Part shown: positions 9,262 to 21,023 of the stretch, one piece after another | Layout of the letters: each line of letters starts with the position of its first letter | Position numbering within the stretch: the stretch's first letter is position 1 | From: Falciphora oryzae | Taxonomy: Eukaryota > Ascomycota > Sordariomycetes > Magnaporthales > Magnaporthaceae | Reading direction: 5' to 3' | Length of the DNA stretch: 64,000 nt | NCBI GenBank assembly: GCA_000733355.1 | Contig: JNVV01000052.1 | Span: 21,254-85,253 of the forward strand | The notes under the pieces: generated by a model | What the model was told of the DNA's origin: nothing | The model's input: only the letters and a program-made list of their open reading frames with translations | Database searches by the model: none | Translations under genes and position numbers: made by a program

Positions 9262-12200
9262 GCTGCCATGGTCGCCTTGTCGAGGGAGGGATGGGGTGCG
9301 GCCCGTCCGGTATAGATATCGACTAGACATGTTTAACAGCATCACTACCCATCCGTTAGAAAGGCAGGTTGGATACAATCAAAACAAATATTGCATGGCA
9401 GGCGGATATGACCAAGATTGAATGCATGAACCCAACTCCAAGGAGGGTAGCATCTGGAAAGGGGGCTCAAGGGAACATCACGTGAAGGGACTTCGCCGTG
9501 AGTGTATGGATCCAACGAGGGGTGATCGCCGCTCTAGTTGTTAGACCTTGAGAAAAGGGGCCCGCGTATACGGGCCAGGTGGCCGCCATCTCGACATGTC
9601 TAGCCGACCGATACGACAGTCCGAGACCCGGGGGAGCGGGAGGAGGCCGCTCTGGGGTTGGGCCGGCTACAGGAGGCACGGACGGTTACTGGTGGAATCC
9701 AGAGATGCGGTGGTGGAGGAAGAAGGTGACGGTGGTTGGCTGGCTGCGGTCTGGCCTGGCTCGACGAAACAGACCCTGGGTGGGCTGGATAAGGTGTTCC
9801 AGTCCTTTGGCTAAGAAGCATGGCGGCCATGTGTGTTTCCCCAAATCGCGATGGGTCGGCGTCTCATTGGCATGTTCCCACCGTTCCATGCAGGCATCGA
9901 CTTTAGCCGTTCATCCCGCCGTTGGTCTGCTCCCCCCTCTCGTTTCCTATGCATGCACACATATGTAGATTCCGAAGGATCTTTGACTGGCACACTGGGT
10001 GCTTTTGGAGGCAGCAATCGAGCCCCACCACACCCTCGGGATCGATGGTCGTCCTGCATCACCGGGGCGGTGGACGAGCGCTTGGCTGACAGCTCCTCGG
10101 GCCCATCCCGAATCTGGATGCTTGGGGCAGGAGTGTTGCGACAGCGCAGAGATTGCCAATGCTGCGTAGGTACACTGGCTAAGGCGCCTGAGCGTAGCGA
10201 TGTGGGCCAGAAAGAAGAAGAAAAACAAAAATACCTGGATAGTAAAGCGGTGGATCGATCGAGCCGCCTGGACACTCGGGCTTCCTACCCAGGTCATGCT
10301 CGCTGGCAGCAAGGGGCATTCCATGGTCAAGCCCCGGGATGCCAGCATCACCAGGCTCAAAATTGGGAAGTGGACACCAGCCCAACGTGAGCCCCATCGT
10401 CATTCTGGGGGGCCCCATTCCGGCGACGGACCGAGACGCTGACGAGGTAGCCCAGCCCGAGGAAAAAGGCACATGACTTGATCGGGAGAGGAAGGATGTT
10501 TTGGGCCGCGACGACAGCAAATAACAAACATCGAGCTCGTGCATAGCCGACAAGCATTCCAGGCCCAGGCAGGGTAGCATCCATTGCTTTGCGGGGTACG
10601 TCGTCAGATTCGAAAATTTGGAGAAAGCGAGGAGTACTGGCGGGTACAAGAAGGCGAGAATCCCATAGATGCATGCACAACGCAGGCCGGCCTCTAGTCA
10701 AGAGAGAGAGGCTGGAAGACAGCGGCGGCATCAAGTATTGGTCGGTTCATGGCTGACCAATGCGGAGGATCCTGCGTCTGCCCGCTGGCGGCCCAAAGCA
10801 ATTCCTCGAAAGTCACTGCGAGGAGCAAGGACATAACCTTACCCCATCTTTTGCAAGGCCCCCTGGTTTCGGCCCTTCTCGCTTTTCTCCCATTGGCGCG
10901 GCTCAGGAAAACCAGCATGGGGGCCCGGCAATTTTTGGTGCGGGGATTTGATGCAACCCGAGGCGGGAGCTCCAACCGAAGCGGCGGTGGTGGCACAGTG
11001 GGCTAAACACCACCAGACCGCTGAGGCCAGGCTGGGCTAGGCCGTCTGCCCACTGGGGGATGGCGCCAACTGTCGCTAATGCAGCAGACGCCTCAGCTAG
11101 ATCCGACGGCTCGCACGCGGGGACAGGGAGTCGGCTGCAAAACGTCTGGATTCTGACGGATCTGATCTGGCCTCGACTCTTCTCTGCCGGCTGCTCTGTG
11201 CTGAACTCAATATTGGCCCGTCATCTCTTCTCGCCACGTGGTGACCGATTTTGATGTCTGTCTCCAGGCTGTCCTATGAACTTGATGCTGTGACATTGAC
11301 ACTGATCTCGCCGGCCTACCGAGGCATGCTACGGTGGTAACAATATGACGTTCCAGTTAATAGTAATTTGCCCATACGGAAGCTCTGCCCATTCAAGCAG
11401 ATTACCTAGGCGACGTACAGTGCCAGGAGATTTGTCGCCCATTTTTTCTCCTCCACATTGATGGGGCCTGCCCCCAACGATGGACAGGCGGAGGGCGGGG
11501 GCCCGCGCAACAGAGGGCGGCATCCCCCTGCCCCTTCCCCAACCTCGGTCGCGTGTTGTTTTGCCCCTTGCCCCCAGAAAAGAGGAGACCCCGGAAAATG
11601 AAAGAGGGGAAGAGAAACGCCCCCAGAAACGTTGTTTTTTTTTGTTTTTTTCTGCCCTGTCCGCCTCCGCCCTCTGCGGTGTGCTCCCTAGTGGCAGTAG
11701 CGCCATACGAACAACACCCGCCCGCAATCCGCAAAAAAAAAAAAAAGAGACAGAGACAGAATCTCATGCGGGGAGATACCGTGCCATTGGTGGGAGAAAG
11801 CGGGCCCCTCGCGCCAACCACGGTGTGCTTGTGCCTGACGTCCTGGTTGGCCGGGGAGAGCTCCTGTTTCCCCAACCCCCAGGGCTCCCTTGCTCTCGCC
11901 GCCCAGCTCGGGGCAGTCGGTGCCTTCTACAGCCGCCATGCGCGTGTGAGACGGCTTGCGGCTGCACGCATGGGGCGGGCGGTTTTTGGTGTCAGCTTTG
12001 TTCGCTTCTCGGCTGGTGATCGACCATGAGCCCGAGACCGGGGGACTGAGTGAGTGGCCATGAAGAAGCTAGGCTAGGTCAAGGGATCTGGGCCTGGAGG
12101 CGACTTTCTCGGCCGACACGGCCTGGCATGCCCAGGAACGGAGCATGTACGTGCGGAGGAGGCCAATCTGACTGGCAAGGGTCGGGGCGGTCGCATCGAC

Positions 12201-12493
12201 AGCAGCAGCACGCTCCAAGCGTCGTACGTTCCCACATTATCGTCCATGGTAGTAATGAACCCCATGCGTACCCGGGGCCTAAACGGGTCCCCATCCTGCC
12301 TGCTCCCACATTCTCCGACCCAAGACCTACATAAGAAGCGCGTCGATGCCCACCTCCAACTTGGCGAGGTTCCGTTGTGAGAGATCTGCAAGTGCATTTT
12401 TCTGCTGCTTTGCCTGGCACCTCTAAAAAAGGGGGACACCAAGGACACACACAGAGACAAGGAAAGGCGCTCGTTGCGCGCAGCTTGCCCGCC
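9262..12493. other. 3.2-kb region without a recognisable gene
   Basis: Several overlapping frames are open on both strands, but none shows a domain, signal peptide or consistent splice signals. Short A- and T-homopolymers occur at about 11630-11660 and 11733-11746. The last few hundred bases must contain the transporter promoter; CTCC/GGGG-rich words before 12493 could be carbon-regulation sites but are not specific. A non-coding RNA cannot be excluded. Confidence 0.5.
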
Positions 12494-14131
12494 ATGGCGA
12501 AGCTACCGCAGATCTACAACACCTACTTCATCGCGTGTATCGCGACGTTGGGAGGCATGCTGTAAGTGTTGCCCAGCACTCTTTCCAAGAAGCGAAAAAA
12601 AAGGGCAGAAACTAACAAGACACAACAACCGCACAGGTTCGGCTTTGACATTTCCTCCATGTCAGCCATCGTCGTCTCTCCGCACTACATCGACTTCTTC
12701 AACAACCCCAGCGGCGTGATCCAGGGCACCATCGGCGGCGCCCTGTCGGCCGGGTCCGTGGTGGGCTCGGCCGTGGCGGGCTTCCTGTCGGACAAGATCG
12801 GGCGCCGCGACTCCATCATGGTGGCGTGCGTGTTCTGGTTCATCGGCACGGCCGTCCAGGTCGCCGCCAAGGACTGGCAGACGCTCGTGGCGGGCCGCGT
12901 GCTCAACGGCTTCACCGTCGGCATCACGTCGTCGCAGGTGCCCGTGTACCTGGCCGAGATCGCGAAGAAGGACAAGCGGGGCTCGCTCGTCATCATCCAG
13001 CAGCTCGCCATCGAGTTCGGCATCCTGATCATGTACTTCATCTCGGTCGGCTGCATCAACACCATCACCGGCCCCTCCATGTTCCGGACCGCCTGGGGCA
13101 CCCAGTTCATCCCCTGCCTCTTCCTCGTCCTGGGCCTGCCCTTCCTGCCCCGCTCCCCGCGCTGGCTGGCCAAGGTCGGCCGCAACGAGGAGGCCCTGTC
13201 CGTGCTCGCCAACATCCACGCCGCCGGCAACCAGGCCGACGTGCTGGTCGTGGCCGAGTACGAGGAGATCCTGGCCACGCTCCAGGCCGAGCGCGAGTCG
13301 GCCCGCGGCTGGCGCAAGTTCGTCGTCAACGGCATGTGGAAGCGCACCATGGCCGGCATGACGGTCCAGGCCTGGCAGCAGCTGGCCGGCGCAAACGTCA
13401 TCGTCTACTACCTGACCTACATCGCCTACATGGCCGGCCTGCGTGGCAACGTCGCGCTCGTCACCTCGGGCGTCCAGTATGCCGTCTTCATCATCTTCAC
13501 GGGCGTCATGTTCTTCTTCATCGACCGCACCGGCCGCCGCGTCCTGCTCGTCGCGGGCGCGCTCGGCATGGGCTTCTGCCACTTCGTCGTCGCAGGCACC
13601 ATGGCCTCCAACCACATCCTGCGCCCCGAGGGCGTCGGCACCCCGCCCAACGCAAACGTCGTCTTCGAGGTCGTCGGCGGCAACCCGGCCAACACCGTCA
13701 TCGTCTTCTCGTTCCTGCTCATCGTCGTCTACGCCCTGACCCTGGCGCCCGTGTGCTGGATCTACGCCGCCGAGGTATGGTCGCTGGGCACGCGCGCGCA
13801 CGGCATGGCCCTGGCCGCGCTGTCCAACTGGGTCTTCAACTTTGCCCTCAACATGTTCACCCCTCCCGCCTTCCGCGACATCAAGTGGCACACCTTCACC
13901 GTCTTCGGCTGCCTCTGCATCGGCGCCGCCGCCTGGTTCTTCCTCTTCTACCCGGAGACGGGCGGCAAGACGCTCGAGGAGATCGAGCTCATGTTCTCTC
14001 ACGACGGGCCCCGCCCCTGGAAGACCCGCATGGGCGAGTCTCGTCTCGACGCCGAGATCGAGGCCGTCAAGACCCGCAAGGCCGAGGGCCCCGTCGAGGT
14101 CGAGCACGTCAACGAGGAGAAGACCGTCTAG
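12494..14131 (+). CDS. MFS sugar transporter (sugar porter family)
   Basis: Two exons, 12494-12561 and 12637-14131, with a 75-nt intron (GTAAGT..ACTAACAAG..CACAG) after GGML. They encode 520 residues. The short first exon carries the start of TM1 (MAKLPQIYNTYFIACIATLG), typical of fungal hexose porters. Family signatures are in place: GFDISSMSAIV at TM1; GFLSDKIGRRDSI between TM2 and TM3; VGITSSQVPVYLAEIAKKDK (PESPR-type region); RSPRWLAKVGRNEEAL; QLAGANVIVYY in TM7; DRTGRR; and PETGGKTLEEIE after TM12. Twelve membrane segments are expected. The protein should import hexoses or other plant-polymer sugars by proton symport at the plasma membrane; exact sugar specificity cannot be read. Length is usual, with no break. 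A long antisense frame across it is a high-GC shadow. Confidence 0.95.
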
Positions 14132-14873
14132 ATTGGGGGGTTTTGTTCCCCCATTGCTGTCTTTCGAATCGCTACCGCCTACTACTACTCTGAGATACCA
14201 TGTGTTTTTTTTTTTAATGAAAGTGGGTGGCGGGACTGGTGTCGTTTCTTTTGTCTCAAATATCTGTCAGGTGGTTTCTGGAAAATCCTGTATCGCCTTC
14301 TGGAACCGGCACGGAAAACGTCTCGTGTCGTCTCGTCCTGTTTCCGCAAACCTGCTTCCGCGCAGAATCGACAGAGAAACCAGACGCCATTGCGCCATGT
14401 GCCCAAGGGAGCCATGACAACAACCTAAGTGAGAGTGCCATGCATCCAATATACAAGGCAAAAGAAGACGCTTCCTGAGTGGCGTCTTCTTTTAGCCGGA
14501 TCGTGATGGCCATTTATCCGCAAAATAAATACAATCTTCAATTAATTCAGGGAAATATCGAACACTGCATATCGTGTTTTGCGCTGTGCTATCTGAGAAT
14601 CCCATCCAATGAATCCCGCAGAAGTTTATCGCGTTTCCATGCAGAGGCCTGACGCTTGTTGCCATCCGTGGCCATGCCATACTCGAGGTGCTGGATGAAC
14701 AATATCCGACGGCTAACGTGCAGGATTCCGGCAACTTTTTACCCAGGATCCATTCCCTTGGGTCGGTGCATCTTGGAGTGGCAACCCATGCTCTTCCTTG
14801 CTGGGTCGTGCCCAGCCAGTGCGCCCACTGTTATAAGGCCCACTGTGGGACGAGCAACCATCCAACACGACCA
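14132..14873. other. Spacer between transporter and tRNA-Pro
   Basis: About 740 bp containing the transporter 3' UTR (T-run near 14206-14215) and the tRNA upstream flank. Frames here are short and unconvincing. Nothing else recognised. Confidence 0.5.
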
Positions 14874-14989
14874 GCCGCGATGGTCTAGTGGTATGATTCT
14901 CGCTTAGGGCACACCCTGAGTTGGTCAATTGGGCAACCAGCTGATCTACAATTTGCGAGAGGTCCCGGGTTCAATCCCCGGTTGCGGCC
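14874..14989 (+). tRNA. tRNA-Pro(AGG) with a 44-nt intron
   Basis: A full cloverleaf can be folded. The acceptor stem is GCCGCGA (14874-14880) with TTGCGGC (14982-14988), including one G-T pair, and the discriminator is C at 14989. The D arm lies around GGTCTAGTGGTATGAT. The anticodon stem is CTCGC (14899-14903) with GCGAG (14955-14959). The loop is TTAGGG..T with anticodon AGG at 14906-14908. The T arm is CCGGG-TTCAATC-CCCGG (14965-14981). The intron occupies 14910-14953, the canonical place one base 3' of the anticodon, and its CCCTGA can pair with the anticodon loop as tRNA endonuclease substrates do. T-runs after 14994 suit Pol III termination. Confidence 0.95.
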
Positions 14990-15368
14990 GTTCATTTTTG
15001 CATTTTTTCCCACCCACACACACTATCTATCCATCTATTCTTTTTGACTCCCGCATGCAAACTTGTTTCTTTCCTTCCTTCCACTCCTTTGTCCCTTTTG
15101 TTTCGTCCCTCCATTGATCTCATCGAGGCAAAAACTCTCCGCCGTCTGTTCCTTTAACAAACCAACGACCTGTCCCGTCGAGTAAACCTGAGCTAAACGT
15201 CACAGTATCGCAATGTAGAACATCCACCGGTACGTAGTATAATCTCATAATGTACTTGATTGCTTGTGGTCATCATCGCTAATCCCATCAAATATGTACA
15301 GCGAAGTCGAAATATGCAAACAAAAGCCAGTCCAAACCCCAACGCCAGCCACCCAAGCCACCCAAGCC
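14990..15368. other. Spacer between tRNA and lipase 3' end
   Basis: Pyrimidine-rich sequence with Pol III-terminator-like T-runs just after the tRNA (14995-14999 and 15003-15008), then the 3' UTR side of the minus-strand lipase. No gene seen. Confidence 0.5.
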
Positions 15369-17244
15369 TCAAACATACAGATTCCCAACATTGCTCATGA
15401 TAAACGCCGCACTCTCGCTCCTGAAGTCGTCATTGATCAGCCTCGCGTCCTTGGCGAAAAAGTTCATCAGCTGCCGGCCCTCCGACCACCGCGGCCAGTT
15501 CATGTAGCCCGTCACGCCCTTGTTGGGGTCCATGTTGTAAATAAAGTTGGTGTAGTAGACCATGGTGGCGCGGCTGGCGTAGTTGGGCAGGATGCCGTAA
15601 AACACCTGCAGCAGGTCGCTGCCGTGGAACGTGCCCAGGATCGGTAAGCCGTAGTTGTAGCTCGACAGGTACGACCACGACGGCACCGACGGGTTGACCG
15701 CGTTGGCGACCTCCAAAAACGCCCGGCGCGTCAAGGTAAAGACGAGGTCGCCCAGGATCGCCGCCAGGCGCTTGAAGCCCGGGTAGATCTCGTTGAGGAT
15801 CCCCGTGCGGAACGGCGACCCCTGCGTCAGGTACGGCCAGTCGTACGTGGCCACGAGGGCCTCAATGGTCGAGCGCGGCGCGTTCTGGAAGAAGAGGTCG
15901 TTGAGGTACGACACGAGCCGGTCCGAGCTCGTGATGTTGCGCTGGAACAGGCTGAAGAGCGTGCCCTCGTCCTCCTGGTTGCCGTTGATCATGGGCACGG
16001 CCGCGTACCGGCGCGACGCGAGCAGGATGTCCGGGCTGGCGGGCAGGACGTTCCCGTCGGGCCGCGGCAGGTACGAGAGCGCGACCGAGTTGTACGACAG
16101 GATGCCCGGGACCGAGTTGGCCGCGGGAAGGAAGCGGTCGAGCGGCAGGGCGCGCAGGCACGCGAGTGTGTCCTTGGACCCGGCGCAGCCCGCCGAGCGC
16201 ACGACGTGGTTGTACACGGCGCGGCCCTTGGGGCAGTCCATGGGGTCGGCGGGCACGAGGCTGCCTGAGTTCATGATGCCGGCGCGGAACAGGGGCTTGC
16301 CCTTGTACGTGTTGTTGCCGCCGAAGAGGGCCATCTGGTCAAAGACGGAGATGGCGCCGGCCGACTCGCCCCAGATGGTGACGCGCTCCGGGTCGCCGCC
16401 AAAGGCCGCGATGTTGTCGGCCGTCCACTCGAGGCCCATGCGCTGGTCTAGCAGACCGGCGTTGGAGGAGCCCTCGGCAAGGATCTCGGCGCCCGGCATG
16501 AAGCCGAAGGCGCCCGTGCGGTAGTTGACGGCCACGAAGACGAAGGGCTGTCCGATGTCGAGCCCGTTTTGGATGAGCGGGCCGCCATCATACATGGCAG
16601 TTCCGCCGAGCTAATTTCAGCTGTCAGTGGATTGCGCAGAGATTTATATCGCACATCACTCTGTGGGCTTCCGCGTTACAGACAGCGTAAAGGGGGTGGG
16701 GTGAGGGGTTCAGGGGTTCACGACATACCTCAAAGCCACCGCCAAAGATCCAAAACAGAACAGGCAGCTTGTCACCAGCCTTGACGCCGACGGGGCGCTG
16801 CACGTTGATATTGAGGCAGTCCTCAGACACCTTGGTGATCGTCTGGACGAGTGGGAGGTTTGCGAGCTTGCCGAGCGCGTTGAAGATGGCGTCCCCAGAC
16901 TCGGTCGAGATGAACATCTGCGGGCACGAGGTCGGGATGAGCGTGGTGGCGTCGTAGGTCCCCAGGGGCCTCGACAGCCGCTGCGGCGGCCGGAAGCGCA
17001 GGTTGCCCACGGGTGCGTCTGCGAAGGGGATCCCCTTGAACGACTCGACGTTGCCGAGGGAGGCGCCCACAACAGTCGCCGAGGGCCCCATAGCCACCGT
17101 CACCTTGGCGGCGCGCTCCTCCAGCGCCGGGGTGGCGGGGGGCGGCGGCAGTGCCGGGGCCTCCCGAGGCGGGAGGACCGCGGCTTGGCCCAGGGTGGCC
17201 AGCAGGCCGCCGGCGAGGCAGGAGGAGAGGACGGTGGACCTCAT
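15369..17244 (-). CDS. Secreted type-B carboxylesterase/lipase
   Basis: Two exons, 17244-16729 and 16610-15369, with a 118-nt intron (GTATGT..ATTAG) after FGGGFE. They encode 585 residues. MRSTVLSSCLAGGLLATLGQAA is a clear signal peptide. The mature enzyme has the alpha/beta-hydrolase landmarks of fungal Candida rugosa-like lipases. These are FKGIPFADAPVGNLRFRPPQ; EDCLNINV; the oxyanion-hole GGGF; the nucleophile elbow GESAGA with Ser near residue 255; NQEDEGT with the acid Glu near 387; and GTFHGSDL with catalytic His near 501. It should hydrolyse esters of long-chain acids, sterols or plant polymers outside the cell. All triad residues are present and length is usual (about 540-590). The ATG at 17244 is preferred over an upstream non-ATG extension because it begins the signal peptide. 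Confidence 0.92.
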
Positions 17245-20200
17245 AGTGGCTTGTTCTAGGCGGCGTGATGCCAAGACCAAGGAAGGAAGTTATGACTAGG
17301 CAAGAGACCACGGAGATTCGTCTAGCCTCGCTTATATGGCCTCGGAGCTGATGAGTAGCGCATCAACCAGCAGACGCCGGTGTATCTGGGTGGCGAACAT
17401 GACGATCTATATACGTGCCGTTCTGCTTCGTTATGCTTTCCCTCCCTATGTGATGCGGGGTTGGATCTTGCCGGGAAGAGAGCGAAGAGGGTGGTGGGCT
17501 CGCCCTCCCAACTCGGGAGGGCACTAAGCGATGGGGGGCCGGGAGCAATCCCATCCTGGAGATCGCTTCCTTTCGCGAGCAAGGCTGGGGAAGAACTGCA
17601 AGGAGAACGAGAATGAGGAAAAAGTCTCCACTCCGCAGTGACAAGCAAACCTCCCCTATTCGTGTTGGCCCACACCTTTCCACGAGGGATAGTCGGACCG
17701 GGTTAGGGCAATGCGAGTGCCGCCGAGCCCCAATCTTGGATGGGGCTAGGACACCGGTACGGTTGGCGCGCGCACGAGGTGCATGCCGCCGGGGACCAGT
17801 GCACCCACACCAGGTCGCACCCTAGGGCTAGTCACGCAGCTGGTCGGTGAATCACGAGAATGCCATCAAGGAGATATGTTCGAATGAGGAAATATCGCCC
17901 GGAGCGAACGCGGGGTCCACGTTGGCCATGCACCATCGACGAGCATGCAAAAGAACAAGAGAAGGCGGCGCGTTGATGCTTGGGGATCCTTGGCAGGTCT
18001 TACGGAGGCATTTGGCTCGGTCTTCGTATATCGATACGAAACCAGCCATTCTAGGAGGTCAAAGTCACGACAGAAAAGAGTATCGAACTCTGGCTCGCTA
18101 TCTGATGGAATGGGAGAGCTGTGGCGACAGCTGTGGCGACAGCATGCGGATCTGGATGTTCCTAAGTCTAGCTGGAGCTCAGGGGGATAGAGACCCTGGT
18201 CGCTCATGGTGGTTCCTGGTGTTGGTGACGACATAGGCTCGGCATTCCTCCTGCCGCAAAAATAGCAAAAAGGGCAACGGTATGGGAACGAACGTGTAGC
18301 ACTCGCTAGCAGCAATCTGCCGTTTCTGGCACATGCAAGGCCTCGTTGACAGCCGCACTTCAGCCCTCTCTTGGTCGCTGTACCTCGGCAAGTAAGAGAA
18401 CTTCCCAGACTATTGATGCAGCCAATATCACATTTGTAGATCCGTCACCCGCTCGACACGAGACGGCGCGAGGGTGGCTGCTTTAGGACGGGCGTGATGT
18501 TGTCGAGCAAGAATGGCAGGCTGTGGTTGGTGGGTTCTATTGATGTACGGTCAGCTGGACCGCAGCCCTCGCCCAACCTTGGCTTTTGACATAGGTCGGC
18601 CAAGCCAGGTCCCGAGCTGCCTGGGGCTCCAACGTGGGGGCGATGGACGGGGTGATAGCGAATGTGCCCAACAGTTTAGGGAAACCCTAACAGGCTGCCA
18701 GTACCGCCGGGCAGTGCAGCGTGCCAGCCGAGACAGCCCAACGAAAGGAACTTGAGCTCCACATCGCTTACCCCAGATTTGAGCATGCGGGGAATCCCAC
18801 CTTCCAGGCTTGGTCAGACGCAATGTGACAGCGGAAGCGCTATTAATGCGAATACACCTCGGCGGCTAGAAGAAGCGATGACAGCAGCCTAGCATTGAAC
18901 CATGGAATAGTCATCCAAGACCCGTAATCTGACAAGGCTGGGCGGTGAGCGAGGTGTGTTGCATATCAGAAAGGAAGCAACTCGTCCGCACTTTCATCCC
19001 TCTGTCCGCCACCAACGGCCTTCGGGTTCAATGAGTGGCCTGCGCCCGAAGTCCCCCCAATGTGGATATGGAGGCCCGGGATAGTTGACAGAAGTCCAAG
19101 TCAGCCACCCAGGTTGTTGGTGGCACAGCAAGGCACAGCAAGGCAACCATCCCACTTGGGAATTGGATTATGGGTTGCGGCTCGGTGCAGTTGATATTCA
19201 GGGACAGGATCGCAAAATTCCCCTGGTGCAAGCCACCAACCTGGGGGTGAGAGCTAGGGCCAGCCCTTTTGGCCGCCTGCCGCCAGTAGATGACGTGGCG
19301 TCTGCGAGCGCCGATCCCGGTGCGTATCCCGGGCGGGTTGCAACTGGCGGGCTCGCTGGATTTCCCACGCGGATTCCATTGAGGATAGTCTCCATTCTGG
19401 AAAATTCCCCAACCCAGCTCCACCCCAGCCCCGTGTAGGCATGGAGATGATGGTCACGCGCGCATTCTCGCTGGCAGCTTGCGCGGTCCCCACCCCTCCA
19501 ACTGCGAGTAATCACCCATGCTGGATGCTTATTGGGAATAAAGAAAAGCTGACCGAAGGCTTCGCAGGTTGCAGCGAAGCCTGGGGCCCCGATGCTGAGT
19601 CGTGATGGGTTGGGGCATGTGCCGCCGCACGTGGACCTAAAAGAGCGGCCGTTGCAGGGCATTGGTGAGAACGACGTGAATCCACGATCTGTGATCGCGG
19701 GGTTTCTCGACTCCGAGTGTCACTGTCCCGTCGAGAATAAAATTCGCGCGTCTCGCTCGCTGCCCGATGTCCACCCCGCGTATCGAGATCCACAGGTATA
19801 CGAGATCTTCCCCACGGGGTTCAACGGTCCGCCGCCTTGACCGCTCGTCATCGAGGCCGGATGCGTCCTCGAGGACGCCATCGCCGTCGCTCAGTGGCGG
19901 GGTTCACTGAAGAGTTTGCAGAATGACCCCGCGATGGTGGGCTAGGTCGACTCGGTGCGCGAGACGACGGGTTTGCTGGGCATCAGTAACGGCAACTGCC
20001 GCGTCGGGACCCAAGTCTTCTCGAGCCATATCGCACGCTCATCTCGCGGTGACGCCTCTCGGTGGGCCAGCCGTGCCTTTACGCGTGGGGCAGCCAAGTG
20101 ACTCGAGGGTCCAATATTCCTCCTACGGTCAGCTTGAGCCCGGCCCAGGAAAGCAGCCGCCATGAACTCCTCGTCTTGGCCTGCGCGACGTGTCGATGTC

Positions 20201-21023
20201 GATCAAGGCCCTGTGTCGATGCGGGGCCCGGAGCATGGGCGAAGGGGCTTCAAGGATGGCGCCTTCGCCCTTTCTTCTGATGGCTAAGAGCGGAGGAGTG
20301 AAGCATGCGGCGATGTTGGAATAGCCCGGACAATGGTCCAAGAGCGGATATTGCCTCCGTTGGCCTGTAAGCATGACCTCAAATTGGGCTTGATGGTGGG
20401 TGGTGGTCGGCCGAGAGGATTGGTGAGATGGCGGGCAGCTAAATGGCCAACGCATAGGTACGCGAGCCGGTCATGCGGGAGACTCTGGGAGTGTTCTTGC
20501 TCCGGCGGGGGTCAATCATTGATACTTTTTGCGGCAAATGGAAATTGAGTAGCTGCCAGGTTGATCAGTCTCCATAGATGCTCCCGGCAGAAAAACCACT
20601 CCTCAAAACAATTGCGTCACCCTCTGCCTGCCCAGCTGGCATCACGTGAGGATCTTATCGCAAGTATCTCCACGTGATCACAATCCGCACCCCCCTAGCC
20701 AGGGTTCAACAGGAGACGCAAACCGCAAGCGGTTCGCCCAAAGGAGCCTTGAGGAACGAACATACAGCCGATCATGAAGGAGCGCACATGTTGTTTGGTT
20801 GGTTCGAACGAACCTGAAATTGATTGTGGGTTTTTAGCTTGGTCTAAGGACTTGGGAGGGCAGGCTCACTGCTTTAATGGGTACAGAGCATTTGACGCCG
20901 GCAGCTGGCACCAGGTGCCAGCTACTCCTATTTGAAATGTGAAAGGGGATGCAAAAAAAATTTGATGCCTACCGATCGCCTAGTAACCGTCTCCATCTAC
21001 ATATCACATATGCATCTCCAAAA
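17245..21023. other. 3.8-kb gene-poor region
   Basis: No frame here shows a domain, credible splice pattern or signal peptide. Small features: a direct duplication of 12 nt (AGCTGTGGCGAC twice) near 18118-18143; a short GGCACAGCAA repeat near 19131-19150; and a plus-strand frame around 19770-20270 that stays coding-like but contains several stops, possibly a decayed gene I cannot name. The distal 500 bp belongs to the MYND gene promoter. Confidence 0.45.
20641..20678. promoter_or_regulatory. Inverted pair of CACGTG boxes upstream of the MYND gene
   Basis: ATCACGTGAGGAT at 20641-20653 faces TATCTCCACGTGAT at 20665-20678, so two E-box/CACGTG cores lie in an imperfect palindrome about 350 bp before the MYND start. 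Such pairs can bind bHLH dimers of the Cbf1 or SREBP type. The assignment is inference from the motif only; it could also be the end of an old element. Confidence 0.35.

Noticed and set aside
9262..12493. Several 100-185-residue frames in the large intergenic region
   Set aside because: Overlapping on both strands, no domains, no signal peptides, compositions dictated by GC and homopolymers.
12662..14107. 481-residue antisense frame opposite the sugar transporter
   Set aside because: High-GC third positions of the transporter create it. Its composition (Asp, Gly, His, Val runs) is not protein-like and the sense strand encodes a complete MFS porter.
12826..14193. 455-residue +1 frame within the sugar transporter
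   Set aside because: Arg/His/Pro-rich shadow of the real frame with no domain.
20949..21023. In-frame upstream ATG extending the MYND protein
   Set aside because: The finger normally starts within the first few residues; the added 25 residues are Lys/His/Tyr-rich leader-like sequence.
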